DNA from: Brevundimonas vancanneytii | GTDB lineage: Bacteria; Pseudomonadota; Alphaproteobacteria; Caulobacterales; Caulobacteraceae | Length of the DNA stretch: 13,302 bases | NCBI GenBank assembly: GCA_945874855.1 | Contig: CAMCIP010000043.1 | Span: 1 to 13,302 of the forward strand | Direction: 5' to 3' | In this document: one piece after another, positions 6,836 through 13,302 of the stretch | How positions within the stretch are numbered: the first letter of the stretch is position 1 | How the letters are laid out: each line of letters begins with the position of its first letter | Translations under genes and position numbers: made by a program | Notes under the pieces: generated by a model | Database searches by the model: none | What the model saw: the letters and a program-made list of their open reading frames with translations, nothing else | What the model was told of the DNA's origin: nothing

Positions 6836-8203
6836 TCAATAGCGCCTTTGGGAGATTCGATCGACCGCCTCGCTGAGCCGGGACACCGCCAGGCAGTCCA
6901 GGGCCGTTCCGGCGCCCTGGGGCAGGGGGGCGCACAGGGCCTGGTCGAAGCCCAGCTTGGCGGCCTCGCGCAGGCGGGCCTCCGCGCGGCCGACGGCGCG
7001 GACCTCGCCCGACAGGCCGATTTCGCCGAACACCACACAGCCCTGGGGCAGGGGGGCGTCCACGGCCGAGGAGATCAGGGCGGCGGCCGCGGCGAGGTCC
7101 GCCGCCGGCTCCTGGATGCGCAGGCCGCCGGCCACATTCAGATAGACGTCGCGATCCCCCAGACCGAGACCACAGCGTGCCTCCAGCACAGCCAGAACCA
7201 TGGCCAGCCGCCCGGAATCCCAACCCACGACGGCGCGGCGCGGGGTGCCGTAGGCGGCCGGGGCGACCAGGGCCTGAATCTCCACCAGGACTGGGCGACT
7301 GCCCTCGATGCCGGCGAACACGGCGGCACCGGGGGCCCGATCCTTGCCTTCGCCGAGAAACAGGGCCGACGGGTTGGACACCTGCCGCAGGCCGGCGTCA
7401 CCCATCTCAAAGACGCCGATCTCATCGGTGGCGCCGAACCGGTTCTTGCCGGCGCGCAGGATGCGGAAGGGATAGCCGCGCTCACCCTCGAAGCTGAGCA
7501 CTGCGTCGACCATGTGCTCGACGACGCGGGGGCCGGCGATCTGTCCGTCCTTGGTGACGTGGCCGACAAGGATGATGGCCGTGCCCTGGCTCTTGGCGAG
7601 ACGTACCAGTTCGGCCGCGCAGGCCCGCACCTGGGTGACCGATCCGGGACCGGCCTCATGGGCGTCGGACCACATGGTCTGGATCGAATCGATGACGACC
7701 AGATCGAACTTCTCGCGCTTCAGCGTGCCGATGATTTCGCGCAGGGCCGTGGCCGAGGCCAGATTGACCGGGGCGGTGGCCACGCCCATGCGGCGCGCCC
7801 GGCTGCGGATCTGCTCCACGGCCTCCTCACCGGACAGATAGGCGACCGCCGCGCCGCCCAGCGCGGCGCGGGCCACCACGTCGAGCAACAGGGTCGACTT
7901 GCCGACGCCGGGATCACCGCCCAGCAGGATGGCCGAGCCGGGCACCACCCCGCCGCCGCAGACCCGGTCGAACTCTGCCACGCCAGTCTGGATGCGCGGC
8001 GGCTCGGGCGTTTCAGACTGCAGGCTTTCGAACTGGATGCCGCGGGTCCGGCTGGAGGACGCCGGCTTCAACGCGCCGGGCGGGGCCGAGCGGCTCTCCT
8101 CGACGATGGTGTTCCACTGGCCACAGGCCCCGCACTGTCCGGACCACTTGCCGTGGACGGCGCCGCAGGATTGGCAAACGTAGATTGCACCGTCTCTGGC
8201 CAT
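6836..8203 (-). CDS. radA: DNA repair/recombination ATPase RadA (Sms)
   Basis: 455 residues, full family length. It is a DnaB-like motor that helps extend and branch-migrate recombination intermediates. N-terminal zinc finger CQSC...CGAC (Cys10, 13, 24, 27), a linker, the RecA-type core with Walker A GDPGVGKST (96-104), a Walker B region ending LVVIDSIQTMW, the RadA signature KNRFG (253-257) and a C-terminal Lon-like domain beginning near residue 290 and containing YLNVAGGLRI and GEIGLSGEVRAV. ATG start at 8201-8203. It lies 73 nt downstream of alr and 31 nt upstream of cvpA. All key motifs look intact. Confidence 0.97.
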   Translation of the reverse strand: MARDGAIYVCQSCGAVHGKWSGQCGACGQWNTIVEESRSAPPGALKPASSSRTRGIQFESLQSETPEPPRIQTGVAEFDRVCGGGVVPGSAILLGGDPGVGKSTLLLDVVARAALGGAAVAYLSGEEAVEQIRSRARRMGVATAPVNLASATALREIIGTLKREKFDLVVIDSIQTMWSDAHEAGPGSVTQVRACAAELVRLAKSQGTAIILVGHVTKDGQIAGPRVVEHMVDAVLSFEGERGYPFRILRAGKNRFGATDEIGVFEMGDAGLRQVSNPSALFLGEGKDRAPGAAVFAGIEGSRPVLVEIQALVAPAAYGTPRRAVVGWDSGRLAMVLAVLEARCGLGLGDRDVYLNVAGGLRIQEPAADLAAAAALISSAVDAPLPQGCVVFGEIGLSGEVRAVGRAEARLREAAKLGFDQALCAPLPQGAGTALDCLAVSRLSEAVDRISQRRY

Positions 8204-8212
8204 GGTGCGGGC

Positions 8213-8275
8213 TTACAGCAGTCCGTCGAGGTTCGGCAGTGGCCCCGATCTGGCCTGCGACCGATAGTGACGCAT
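8213..8275 (-). CDS. Possible 20-codon small ORF between alr and radA
   Basis: An ATG one base after the alr stop (TGACATG) opens a 20-residue frame, MRHYRSQARSGPLPNLDGLL, that ends in TAA nine bases before the radA ATG. It fills the alr-radA gap almost exactly. It could be a coupled leader-type peptide or a chance frame; there is no separate ribosome-binding site and no known family is recognised. The call rests on position only. Confidence 0.18.
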   Translation of the reverse strand: MRHYRSQARSGPLPNLDGLL

Positions 8276-8276
8276 G

Positions 8277-9314
8277 TCAGCCGCAGGGACGTCTTTCCAC
8301 CCGCCTTCCCACCGAGGTGAGCAACTCCCAGGCCACCGTCCCCGCCGCGCGGGCGGCGTCGTCCAGCAGGCGGTGGGGGCCGAACAGCTCCGCCGCATCG
8401 CCGACGCCGACGTCCAGTCCGGTCACATCGACGGCAAGGACATCCATCGAGATGCGCCCGAGAATCGGCCGGAGCTGACCCGCCACATGGACCTGACCTC
8501 GTGGGCTGTTGGACCGGAGCACGCCGTCCGCATAGCCGGCCGCGATCGTGGCGACCCGCATGGGGCGTTCGGTCACGAATCCGCGCGAGTAACCGACGCT
8601 CTCGCCGGCCGGCACGTCCCGCAGTTGCAGCACGTCGGCGGTGAAGGCGGCCACGGGCCGGATGCGGTCGTCGGGTCGGCCCTCCGGCCCACCGCCGTAA
8701 AGGCAGATGCCCGGCCGCACTGCGTCGAAGGCAAAGTCGGGGCCCAGAAAGCAGCCGCCGGAGTTGGCGAAGGACCGGATCGCCCCGGGATAGCGGGCGG
8801 CGATGGCGGCGAAGGCGTCGCGCTGGGTCCTGTTCATCGGGTGACCCGGCTCATCCGCACAGGCGAGATGGCTCATGATCAGGGCCACGCCCGGAAAGGG
8901 CTCCGGAGCCGCGTCGGGGCGGAAGCCGAGCCGGTTCATGCCGGTGTCGACATGGATCCCGCAGGGACGGCCGTCCGCAGGGAGCCAGTGCGCCAGCTGG
9001 TCGGGTCCGTTCAGCACCGGCCGGAGATCCGCCGCCACCATCTCCGGACAGGCCCCGGAAGTCGGGCATCCGTCCAGCACCCAGATTTCCGGTTCGGGAC
9101 CGAGCGCCGCGCGCAGCTCGAGCCCCTCTGACACGCGCGCCACGAAGAAGGCTCGCGCGCCCTCCAGCATCAGTCGTCTGGCCACCGTCGCCGCGCCCAG
9201 ACCGTAGGCGTCGGCCTTGACGACCGGATGGACCGGGACGCCCGAGACGGTCTCAAGCGTTCGGTAGTTGGCGGCGAGTGCGTCGAGGTCGATGGAGAGG
9301 CGCGCGGGGATCAT
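8277..9314 (-). CDS. alr: Alanine racemase
   Basis: 345 residues. PLP enzyme that interconverts L- and D-alanine for peptidoglycan. The PLP lysine is Lys33 in VVKADAYGLGA, the opposite-face catalytic Tyr is Tyr242 in ESVGYSRGF, and between them are HVDTGMNRLGF, SHLACAD, FANSGG and RPGICLYGG. Near the end AAGYADGV and GRISMDVLAVDVT are also family-typical. The ATG at 9312-9314 puts the first strand (ARLSIDLDALAANYR) at the normal place; the open frame continues upstream into dnaB, but that part has no Alr character. No clear Shine-Dalgarno is seen. It starts 35 nt after the dnaB stop, in an arrangement (dnaB-alr-radA) that I believe is common in alphaproteobacteria. Confidence 0.95.
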   Translation of the reverse strand: MIPARLSIDLDALAANYRTLETVSGVPVHPVVKADAYGLGAATVARRLMLEGARAFFVARVSEGLELRAALGPEPEIWVLDGCPTSGACPEMVAADLRPVLNGPDQLAHWLPADGRPCGIHVDTGMNRLGFRPDAAPEPFPGVALIMSHLACADEPGHPMNRTQRDAFAAIAARYPGAIRSFANSGGCFLGPDFAFDAVRPGICLYGGGPEGRPDDRIRPVAAFTADVLQLRDVPAGESVGYSRGFVTERPMRVATIAAGYADGVLRSNSPRGQVHVAGQLRPILGRISMDVLAVDVTGLDVGVGDAAELFGPHRLLDDAARAAGTVAWELLTSVGRRVERRPCG

Positions 9315-9349
9315 CGCCGATTTATGACGCAGTTGCGAAGAGACGCCAC

Positions 9350-10828
9350 CTATTCGTAGCTGTTCTCGTAGCGCGCGCCCTGGGCCAGATTGCCGAAACG
9401 GGTGGTGTCCTCGTCGAAGCTGAGTCGCACGGTGCCGATCGGGCCGTGGCGCTGTTTGCCGATGATGACCTCGGCCTGATGGCGCAGGCGGTCCATGTCC
9501 TCCTGCCACTTCAGATGCTCCTCCGAGCCTTCACGCGGTTCGGTGCGGCTGAGGTAGTAGCTCTCGCGATAGACGAACATGACGCAGTCGGCGTCCTGTT
9601 CGATCGAGCCGGATTCGCGCAGGTCTGACAGCTGGGGCCGTTTGTCGTCGCGGCTCTCGACCTGTCGGGACAGCTGCGACAGCGCCAGCACCGGCACGTT
9701 CAGCTCCTTGGCCAGGGCCTTCAGGCCACCGGTGATCTCTGACACTTCCTGCACCCGATTCTTCTGACTGTTGCCGTCGCCGGTCGTGATCAGCTGCAGA
9801 TAGTCGACGATGATCAGGTCGAGGCCATGGTCCATCCGCTTCAGACGGCGGGCGCGCGCGGCCAGCTTGGAGATGGCCAGGCCGCCGGTGGCGTCGATAT
9901 ACAGCGGGGCCTCGCCGATCTCGATGGCCGCGTCGCGGATGCGGCCGAAGTCGGCGGCGTCGATCTCGCCCTTCCTCAGCCGGTCCGAGGACACACCCGA
10001 GGCGTCGGCCAGGATGCGCATGGCCAGCTGCTCGGCGCTCATTTCCAGGCTGAAGAAGGCCACGACCCCGCCCGACACCGTCTTGCGGCCCTCGGGCGTG
10101 ACCTCGTAGCGATAGTTGCGGGCGACGTTGAACGCGACATTGGTCGCCAGCGCCGTCTTGCCCATCGAGGGGCGGCCGGCGAGGATCAGCAGGTCGGAGG
10201 GATAGAGCCCTCCCAGCTTCTGGTCCAGGTCGTCCAGATTGGTCGCCAGCCCCGCCAGCTTGCCGTCCCGCTGATAGGCGTCTGCCGCCATCTGCACCGC
10301 CCCGGCCAGGGCGCTGGAGAAGTTCACGAAGCCCGACGACGGCTTGCCGGTCTCCGCCAGCGAATACAGCGACAGTTCTGCCGCCTCGATCTGGTCCATG
10401 GCCGCCGTCTGCGGGTCCGGGGCCTGGTGCATGATCTCGCCGCCGATGCGGATCAGCTCGCGCCTCAGGGCCAGGTCGTAAACGACGCGGGCATAGTCGG
10501 GGGCGTTGGCGGCGGGCGGGGCCCGGTCCAGCAGGTCGGCGAGATAGCGCAGGCCGCCAAAGGCCTGGAAAGCCGGATCGGGCTTGAACCGTTCCATCAG
10601 GATGGTCGGTTCGGCCAGCAGGCCCTGGCGGATGTGGTCCTCGATCGCCTCGAACAGGCGCTGGTGGAAGGGCTCGTGGAAATGATGCCCCTTCAGCCGG
10701 TCCGACAGGCGTTCGAAGACACCATTGTCGTACATCAGCGCGCCGAGCAGGGCCTGCTCGGCCTCCAGATTGTGGGGCGGGCCGGACAGGTCGGACAGGT
10801 CCGGGGTGATGGGGGTCAGGGCGTTCAT
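9350..10828 (-). CDS. dnaB: Replicative DNA helicase DnaB
   Basis: 492 residues, normal for the family. It is the hexameric helicase that unwinds the replication fork. The N-terminal primase-interacting domain starts at PPHNLEAEQALLGALMYDN (residues 17-35), then a linker near 160-180 and the RecA-type domain with Walker A GRPSMGKT (218-225), FSLEMSAEQLAMR, Walker B DLIIVDYLQLI (Asp342) and the DnaB motif ALSQLSRQVESRDDKRP and DLRESGSIEQDAD. The C-terminal HRHGPIGTVRLSFD-type strand is present (as KQRHGPIGTVRLSF). No intein is present; the helicase motifs are contiguous. ATG at 10826-10828; the ribosome-binding site is weak. The gene lies 119 nt downstream of the small exported protein gene. 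Confidence 0.97.
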   Translation of the reverse strand: MNALTPITPDLSDLSGPPHNLEAEQALLGALMYDNGVFERLSDRLKGHHFHEPFHQRLFEAIEDHIRQGLLAEPTILMERFKPDPAFQAFGGLRYLADLLDRAPPAANAPDYARVVYDLALRRELIRIGGEIMHQAPDPQTAAMDQIEAAELSLYSLAETGKPSSGFVNFSSALAGAVQMAADAYQRDGKLAGLATNLDDLDQKLGGLYPSDLLILAGRPSMGKTALATNVAFNVARNYRYEVTPEGRKTVSGGVVAFFSLEMSAEQLAMRILADASGVSSDRLRKGEIDAADFGRIRDAAIEIGEAPLYIDATGGLAISKLAARARRLKRMDHGLDLIIVDYLQLITTGDGNSQKNRVQEVSEITGGLKALAKELNVPVLALSQLSRQVESRDDKRPQLSDLRESGSIEQDADCVMFVYRESYYLSRTEPREGSEEHLKWQEDMDRLRHQAEVIIGKQRHGPIGTVRLSFDEDTTRFGNLAQGARYENSYE

Positions 10829-10947
10829 CGGTTAACGTCTTACCCATGGACGGGGCCTGCGACATGCGCGGACGTACCTCCGACGGGGGACAGAATCGGG
10901 CGGCTGTGGATCGCCTCGAAGCTCCGCAGCCGGACCAAAAAAAGTGG
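10829..10947. other. Intergenic gap upstream of dnaB
   Basis: 119 bases on the minus strand between the small exported protein and dnaB; it should hold the dnaB promoter unless dnaB is read from rplI. On the minus strand a run of seven T follows the upstream stop within a few bases (plus-strand A run 10937-10943). It sits in the loop of a 5-bp inverted repeat GACCA (10933-10937) / TGGTC (10945-10949), so it does not look like a standard terminator. No promoter is convincing by eye. Confidence 0.4.
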
Positions 10948-11322
10948 TCAGCCGCAGGGGTAGCGGGAGGCCATCCATGCGCGCACCCCGTCCGTCACCG
11001 TCATGCGCTGGCGCCGCGTCTGGGGTATCCCGTTGAGGAAGCCCAGAAACTGGCGGGCATCGAGGTTGATGCGCTCCGGCGGGCAGGCGGGCGGGGCCCG
11101 ACCGGCAGTGCGGGCCTCGCGGATCTCGCGTCGGACGGCCTCGAAGGCGCGCTCGGTCTCGCCCTGCAGTCGGTGGAAATCCGGTCTCAACACCGCCGCG
11201 GGGTTGAGCGGGATGCGATTGGCCTGGGTGACGAAACTGTCCAGGGTCATGGCCGACTGGGCCAGTGCCGAACCAGCGGCCAGACAGGCGGCCAGAACCG
11301 CTGTGACGACGACCTTGCGCAT
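10948..11322 (-). CDS. Small exported protein, weak Rap1a/Tai-like C-terminus
   Basis: 124 residues from ATG at 11320-11322, preceded by AGGGAG eight bases upstream. Signal peptide MRKVVVTAVLAACLAAGSALA with cleavage near residue 21-22, so it is probably periplasmic. The mature protein has only two Cys, at 80 (ACPPERINL) and 123 (RYPCG, the penultimate residue), which could form one disulfide. The layout CPP......QFL.FL...P..R...M....VR.W....YPC resembles the C-terminal half of Rap1a/Tai proteins, a family first known as immunity proteins against type VI amidase effectors but also common as orphans. I see no effector gene beside it. The match is by pattern only. It stands alone between the rplI terminator and dnaB. 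Confidence 0.7.
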   Translation of the reverse strand: MRKVVVTAVLAACLAAGSALAQSAMTLDSFVTQANRIPLNPAAVLRPDFHRLQGETERAFEAVRREIREARTAGRAPPACPPERINLDARQFLGFLNGIPQTRRQRMTVTDGVRAWMASRYPCG

Positions 11323-11397
11323 CCCCGGATCTCCCTGCCAACGATCAGGCTTCAGCGCGGCTCCGTGGCGGAACGAGGGCGCTCCTGTGGCCAGGCA

Positions 11398-11428
11398 AGG
11401 AAAAGGGCGCGCCCCGGAGAGCGCGCCC
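11398..11428 (-). terminator. Rho-independent terminator after rplI
   Basis: On the minus strand GGGCGCGC (11428-11421), an eight-base loop and GCGCGCCC (11412-11405) form a perfect 8-bp GC stem, followed directly by TTTTCC. It begins 25 bases after the rplI stop, so it ends the rpsF-rpsR-rplI transcript. Confidence 0.85.
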
Positions 11429-11452
11429 TGACCTTCGTCATCTTCCGCGGGA

Positions 11453-12037
11453 TCAGGCCTCGCTGCCGAGGCCGTCCTGCTGACCGGCACCGCCGGCGAT
11501 CATGTCCTTGGCAGCCTGTTCGGCAGCTTCGCGCTCGTCGTCGAACTGCTGGCGGATGACGTCTTCGCCGCGGGCCTGACGCTCGGCCTCGTCCAGCGAG
11601 CGGGCGACGTTGATCTTGACCGCGGCCGAGACCTCGGCGTGCAGGCGAACCGGCACGTCGTGGACGCCCAGGGACTTGATCGGCAGGTGCAGCACAATCT
11701 GGCTACGTTCCACCTTGCCGCCCTCGGCCTGAACGGCCTCGGCGACGTCGCGGGCCGCGACCGATCCGTACAGCAAGCCGGTCTCACCCGCCTGGCGGAT
11801 CATGACATAGGTCTGGCCATCGATCTTGTCGGCGATCTTCTGGGCCTCGGCCTTGTTCTTCTCGTTGCGGGCCTCGATGGCGGCGCGTTCGACCTCGAAG
11901 GCCTTCAGGTTCGCCGACGTGGCCCGACGGGCCTTGTCGCGCGGCAGAAGGAAGTTGCGGGCGAAGCCGTCCTTGACGGACACGACGTCGCCGATGGCGC
12001 CGAGGTTCTCGACGCGTTCAAGCAGAACGACCTTCAT
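11453..12037 (-). CDS. rplI: 50S ribosomal protein L9
   Basis: 194 residues. Binds 23S rRNA near the L1 stalk. The N-terminal domain MKVVLLERVENLGAIGDVV..KDGFARNFLLP (1-32) is the L9 signature, followed by the long connecting helix (about 40-75, rich in Ala, Glu and Lys) and the C-terminal domain with GETGLLYGSV (about 84-93) and LGVHDVPVRLHAEV. After about residue 150 there is an extra charged tail of some 45 residues (DEAERQARGEDVIRQQFDDE..., then Gly/Gln) compared with the 149-residue E. coli protein; such tails are frequent in alphaproteobacteria. ATG at 12035-12037, one base after the rpsR stop, so it is read from the same transcript; terminator downstream. Confidence 0.97.
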   Translation of the reverse strand: MKVVLLERVENLGAIGDVVSVKDGFARNFLLPRDKARRATSANLKAFEVERAAIEARNEKNKAEAQKIADKIDGQTYVMIRQAGETGLLYGSVAARDVAEAVQAEGGKVERSQIVLHLPIKSLGVHDVPVRLHAEVSAAVKINVARSLDEAERQARGEDVIRQQFDDEREAAEQAAKDMIAGGAGQQDGLGSEA

Positions 12038-12038
12038 A

Positions 12039-12320
12039 TCACTTCACCACATAGGGCAGGAGGGCGAGGAAGCGGGCGCGCTTGATGGCCTTGGCCAATT
12101 CACGCTGCTTCTTCTGGGACACGGCGGTGATGCGCGAGGGCACGATCTTGCCGCGCTCGGAGATGTAGCGCTGCAGCAGCTTGACGTCCTTGTAGTCGAT
12201 CTTCGGCGCATTGGCGCCCGAGAACGGGCACACCTTGCGGCGACGATGGAAGGGACGACGGGCCGGATTGTTGCTCACGGGAGCGCCGGGGACGGGGGCG
12301 GTGCGTTGGGCGTCGGTCAT
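12039..12320 (-). CDS. rpsR: 30S ribosomal protein S18
   Basis: 93 residues, with an extra N-terminal stretch of about 20 residues (TDAQRTAPVPGAPVSNNPA) before the core RRPFHRRRKVCPF. The core shows IDYKDVKLLQRYISERGKIVPSRITAVSQKKQRELAKAIKRARFLALLPY, the typical S18 fold; listed in short: KIDYKDV, YISERGKI, SRITAV, KAIKRARFLALLPY. It binds 16S rRNA as a dimer partner of S6, whose gene lies 11 nt upstream. Only one Cys is present, so no zinc site. ATG at 12318-12320 with GGA about eight bases upstream. Confidence 0.97.
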   Translation of the reverse strand: MTDAQRTAPVPGAPVSNNPARRPFHRRRKVCPFSGANAPKIDYKDVKLLQRYISERGKIVPSRITAVSQKKQRELAKAIKRARFLALLPYVVK

Positions 12321-12331
12321 GATGCGGGTCC

Positions 12332-12724
12332 TTATTCCGAGACTTCCGCTTCGACGGCGTCTTCGCGCGGCGTGCGTTCACGCTCGCGTTCACGCTCGCG
12401 CTCGCGGCGGGCCAGGAGGGGCGACAGTTCAAGGTCCAGTTCCTCGACCTTCACGGTCAGCCAGCGCAGGACATCCTCATTGATGGACAGCTGACGCTCG
12501 ACCTCGGCCATGGCGGCAGGCGGGCAGTCGACGGCCAGCAGGGAATAGTGCGCCTTGCGGTTCTTCTTGACCCGGTAGGTCAGGTTGCGCAGGCCCCAGT
12601 ACTCGATCTTGGCGACGGCACCGCCGCCTTCCTCGATGAGAGACTTGATGGTGTCATTGAGGGCTTCGGCCTGCTGCGCGCTGATGTCCTGGCGCGACAT
12701 GACCGTGTGCTCGTAAAGAGCCAT
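12332..12724 (-). CDS. rpsF: 30S ribosomal protein S6
   Basis: 130 residues, first gene of the S6-S18-L9 operon. Core: MALYEHTVMSRQDIS, GGAVAKIEYWGLRNLTYRV (about 34-52), KAHYSLLAVDCPP and ERQLSINEDVLRWLTVKV, all typical of S6, which pairs with S18 on the 16S platform. The C-terminal tail is unusual: residues 106-117 alternate Arg and Glu, then an acidic end (REDAVEAEVSE). In the DNA this includes a perfect 12-base unit repeated in tandem (12374-12397). ATG with AGGGAG six bases upstream, a strong ribosome-binding site that may be masked by a leader hairpin (see below). Confidence 0.97.
   Translation of the reverse strand: MALYEHTVMSRQDISAQQAEALNDTIKSLIEEGGGAVAKIEYWGLRNLTYRVKKNRKAHYSLLAVDCPPAAMAEVERQLSINEDVLRWLTVKVEELDLELSPLLARRERERERERERTPREDAVEAEVSE
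12374..12397. repeat. Tandem 12-bp repeat inside rpsF
   Basis: GCGTTCACGCTC occurs twice head to tail and is followed by further GCGCTC-type units. It encodes part of the alternating Arg-Glu tail of S6 and looks like growth by slippage. Confidence 0.8.
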
Positions 12725-12731
12725 GGACGTC

Positions 12732-12759
12732 TCCCTTGCTGGGCGTCGGCGCGAAGGGA
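12732..12759 (-). promoter_or_regulatory. Possible SD-masking hairpin in the rpsF leader
   Basis: On the minus-strand transcript UCCCUU (12759-12754) can pair with AAGGGA (12737-12732), a perfect 6-bp stem with a 16-base loop. The second arm overlaps the AGGGAG ribosome-binding site of rpsF, and the loop includes CCG. Many bacteria control this operon by S6:S18 binding to an rpsF leader with a conserved CCG element. I cannot verify that this leader belongs to that class. Confidence 0.35.
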
Positions 12760-12864
12760 CCGGGTCAAGTCCGCGTTCACGATGGATCCCGAGGCGGCGG
12801 CGAGAGACGACTTCCCTAGCCCTTTGGCGTTCCGCTCCGGGACCGAAGCCCTGGAAAGCGGGGG

Positions 12865-12893
12865 TCTCTAGGGGAAAAGACCGTGGGGGGCAA
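12865..12893 (-). promoter_or_regulatory. Putative rpsF operon promoter
   Basis: On the minus strand TTGCCC (12893-12888) lies 17 bases before TAGAGA (12870-12865); CCTAGAGAC also resembles the GCTANAWC -10 element described for Caulobacter housekeeping promoters. A start near 12858 would give a leader of about 130 bases. It is the best match in the 210-base gap, but the -10 is imperfect. Confidence 0.38.
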
Positions 12894-12898
12894 GGGGC

Positions 12899-12925
12899 GG
12901 CCGGACGCGCGCGGCGCGTCCGGCC
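12899..12925 (-). terminator. Perfect 12-bp inverted repeat after the Lys/Ala/Pro-rich gene
   Basis: GGCCGGACGCGC (12899-12910) and its exact complement GCGCGTCCGGCC (12914-12925) are separated by three bases. It starts ten bases past the stop of the minus-strand gene at the edge, where a terminator is expected. On the minus strand only GCCCCTTGCC follows, without a real T-tract, so terminator function is probable rather than certain. Confidence 0.6.
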
Positions 12926-12934
12926 CGGAATTCC

Positions 12935-13302
12935 CTAGCGGGTGCCGAAGATGAAGTCGCCCAGCTTGGCGAAGAAGCCCTTCGGCTCGGCCCGCGGAGT
13001 CGGCACCGGCGCGGGGGCCGGCTCAGCTGGCTTCGGAGCGGCGGCCACCGGCTTTGCCTGAACGGCGGGGGCCGGCGTCGGCACCGACTCGGGGGCGGCC
13101 GCTACGGCGGCGGGCTTGGCAGCCGGGGCGGCCTTCGGCCGGGGTGCCGCCTTCGTCTTGACAGCGGCGGCCGAGGCCTTGACCGCGGCCTTCGCCGGGG
13201 CGGGCTTGGGGGCAGCCTTCGCAGCCGCCGGCCTGGCGGCCGGCTTCGGCGCGGCCTTCACGGCCGCGGGCTTGGCTGACGCCTTGACCGGCGCGGCCTT
13301 GG
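12935..13302 (-). CDS. Lys/Ala/Pro-rich low-complexity protein, C-terminal part
   Basis: The frame is open to the right edge, so the true start is outside; 121 residues and the TAG stop are visible. Almost the whole visible part is built of Ala, Lys and Pro in repeats such as KAAPKP and AAKPAA, like histone-H1-like or AlgP-type tails; toward the C-terminus lysines thin out and PAPAP/PTP runs take over. The last 16 residues differ: KGFFAKLGDFIFGTR is a short amphipathic, aromatic segment. A GTG at 13259-13261 could be proposed as a start, but the same repeat pattern continues upstream without break, so I reject it. No folded domain is visible, and the function is unknown. It may be the tail of a larger protein. 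Confidence 0.6.
   Translation of the reverse strand, partial: KAAPVKASAKPAAVKAAPKPAARPAAAKAAPKPAPAKAAVKASAAAVKTKAAPRPKAAPAAKPAAVAAAPESVPTPAPAVQAKPVAAAPKPAEPAPAPVPTPRAEPKGFFAKLGDFIFGTR

Noticed and set aside
6653..8320. Long plus-strand open frame (about 555 codons) opposite radA
   Set aside because: Antisense to RadA, with low-complexity Gly/Ala/Arg/His composition and no domain; a GC-driven shadow.
9350..10828. Intein or insertion in DnaB
   Set aside because: DnaB is a frequent intein host, but the Walker A, Walker B and downstream motifs are contiguous and the length is normal.
9531..10865. 444-codon minus-strand frame overlapping dnaB in another frame
   Set aside because: Composed mostly of Arg, Gly, Ala and Pro, whereas the dnaB frame shows all helicase motifs intact.
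12374..12397. Tandem repeat as a CRISPR or regulatory repeat
   Set aside because: It is in frame inside rpsF, encodes Arg-Glu pairs and has no spacers.
13259..13261. GTG as the start of the Lys/Ala/Pro-rich gene
   Set aside because: The same repetitive protein pattern continues upstream to the window edge, so the gene is cut by the window instead.

Overview
The window is high-GC bacterial DNA with a strong GC third-position bias. Its gene order is rpsF-rpsR-rplI-(small exported protein)-dnaB-alr-radA-cvpA-purF, all on the minus strand, followed by VOC and SDR enzymes and then thyA-folA-ybjQ. This order and the protein sequences suggest an alphaproteobacterium, most likely Caulobacteraceae (Brevundimonas-like). 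That placement is inferred from the sequence alone.

Layout, left to right. The C-terminal end of an Mrp/ApbC-type ATPase runs on the plus strand (1-249) and meets the tail of a minus-strand thyA-folA-ybjQ operon (1927 down to 246); the two stop codons share one CTAG. A 209-base divergent spacer follows. Next comes the only complete plus-strand pair, a translationally coupled two-gene cassette (2137-3380) encoding two exported cysteine-containing proteins: a 17-kDa-surface-antigen-like protein and a ClpP/crotonase-fold protein of the COG3904 type. From 3532 to 12724 every supported gene is on the minus strand. In transcription order these are rpsF, rpsR and rplI (ribosomal S6, S18, L9), a strong intrinsic terminator, a small exported protein with weak Rap1a/Tai likeness, dnaB, alr, radA, cvpA, purF, a VOC-fold protein and a YciK-like SDR. 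At the right edge is the C-terminal part of a Lys/Ala/Pro-rich low-complexity protein, closed by a perfect 12-bp inverted repeat.

Functionally this is mostly housekeeping: dTMP and folate synthesis (ThyA makes dihydrofolate, which FolA recycles), de novo purine synthesis (PurF), cell-wall D-alanine (Alr), replication and recombination (DnaB, RadA) and ribosomal proteins. Spacings of 1 to about 35 nt suggest several short operons.

I see no CRISPR array, tRNA, rRNA, insertion sequence, phage gene or toxin-antitoxin pair, and no clear candidate for a wholly new system. The items most worth a second look are the exported antigen/ClpP-like cassette, the possible SD-masking hairpin in the rpsF leader, the orphan Rap1a/Tai-like protein, the Mrp tail that lacks its usual CxxC segment, and the Lys/Ala/Pro-rich protein at the edge.
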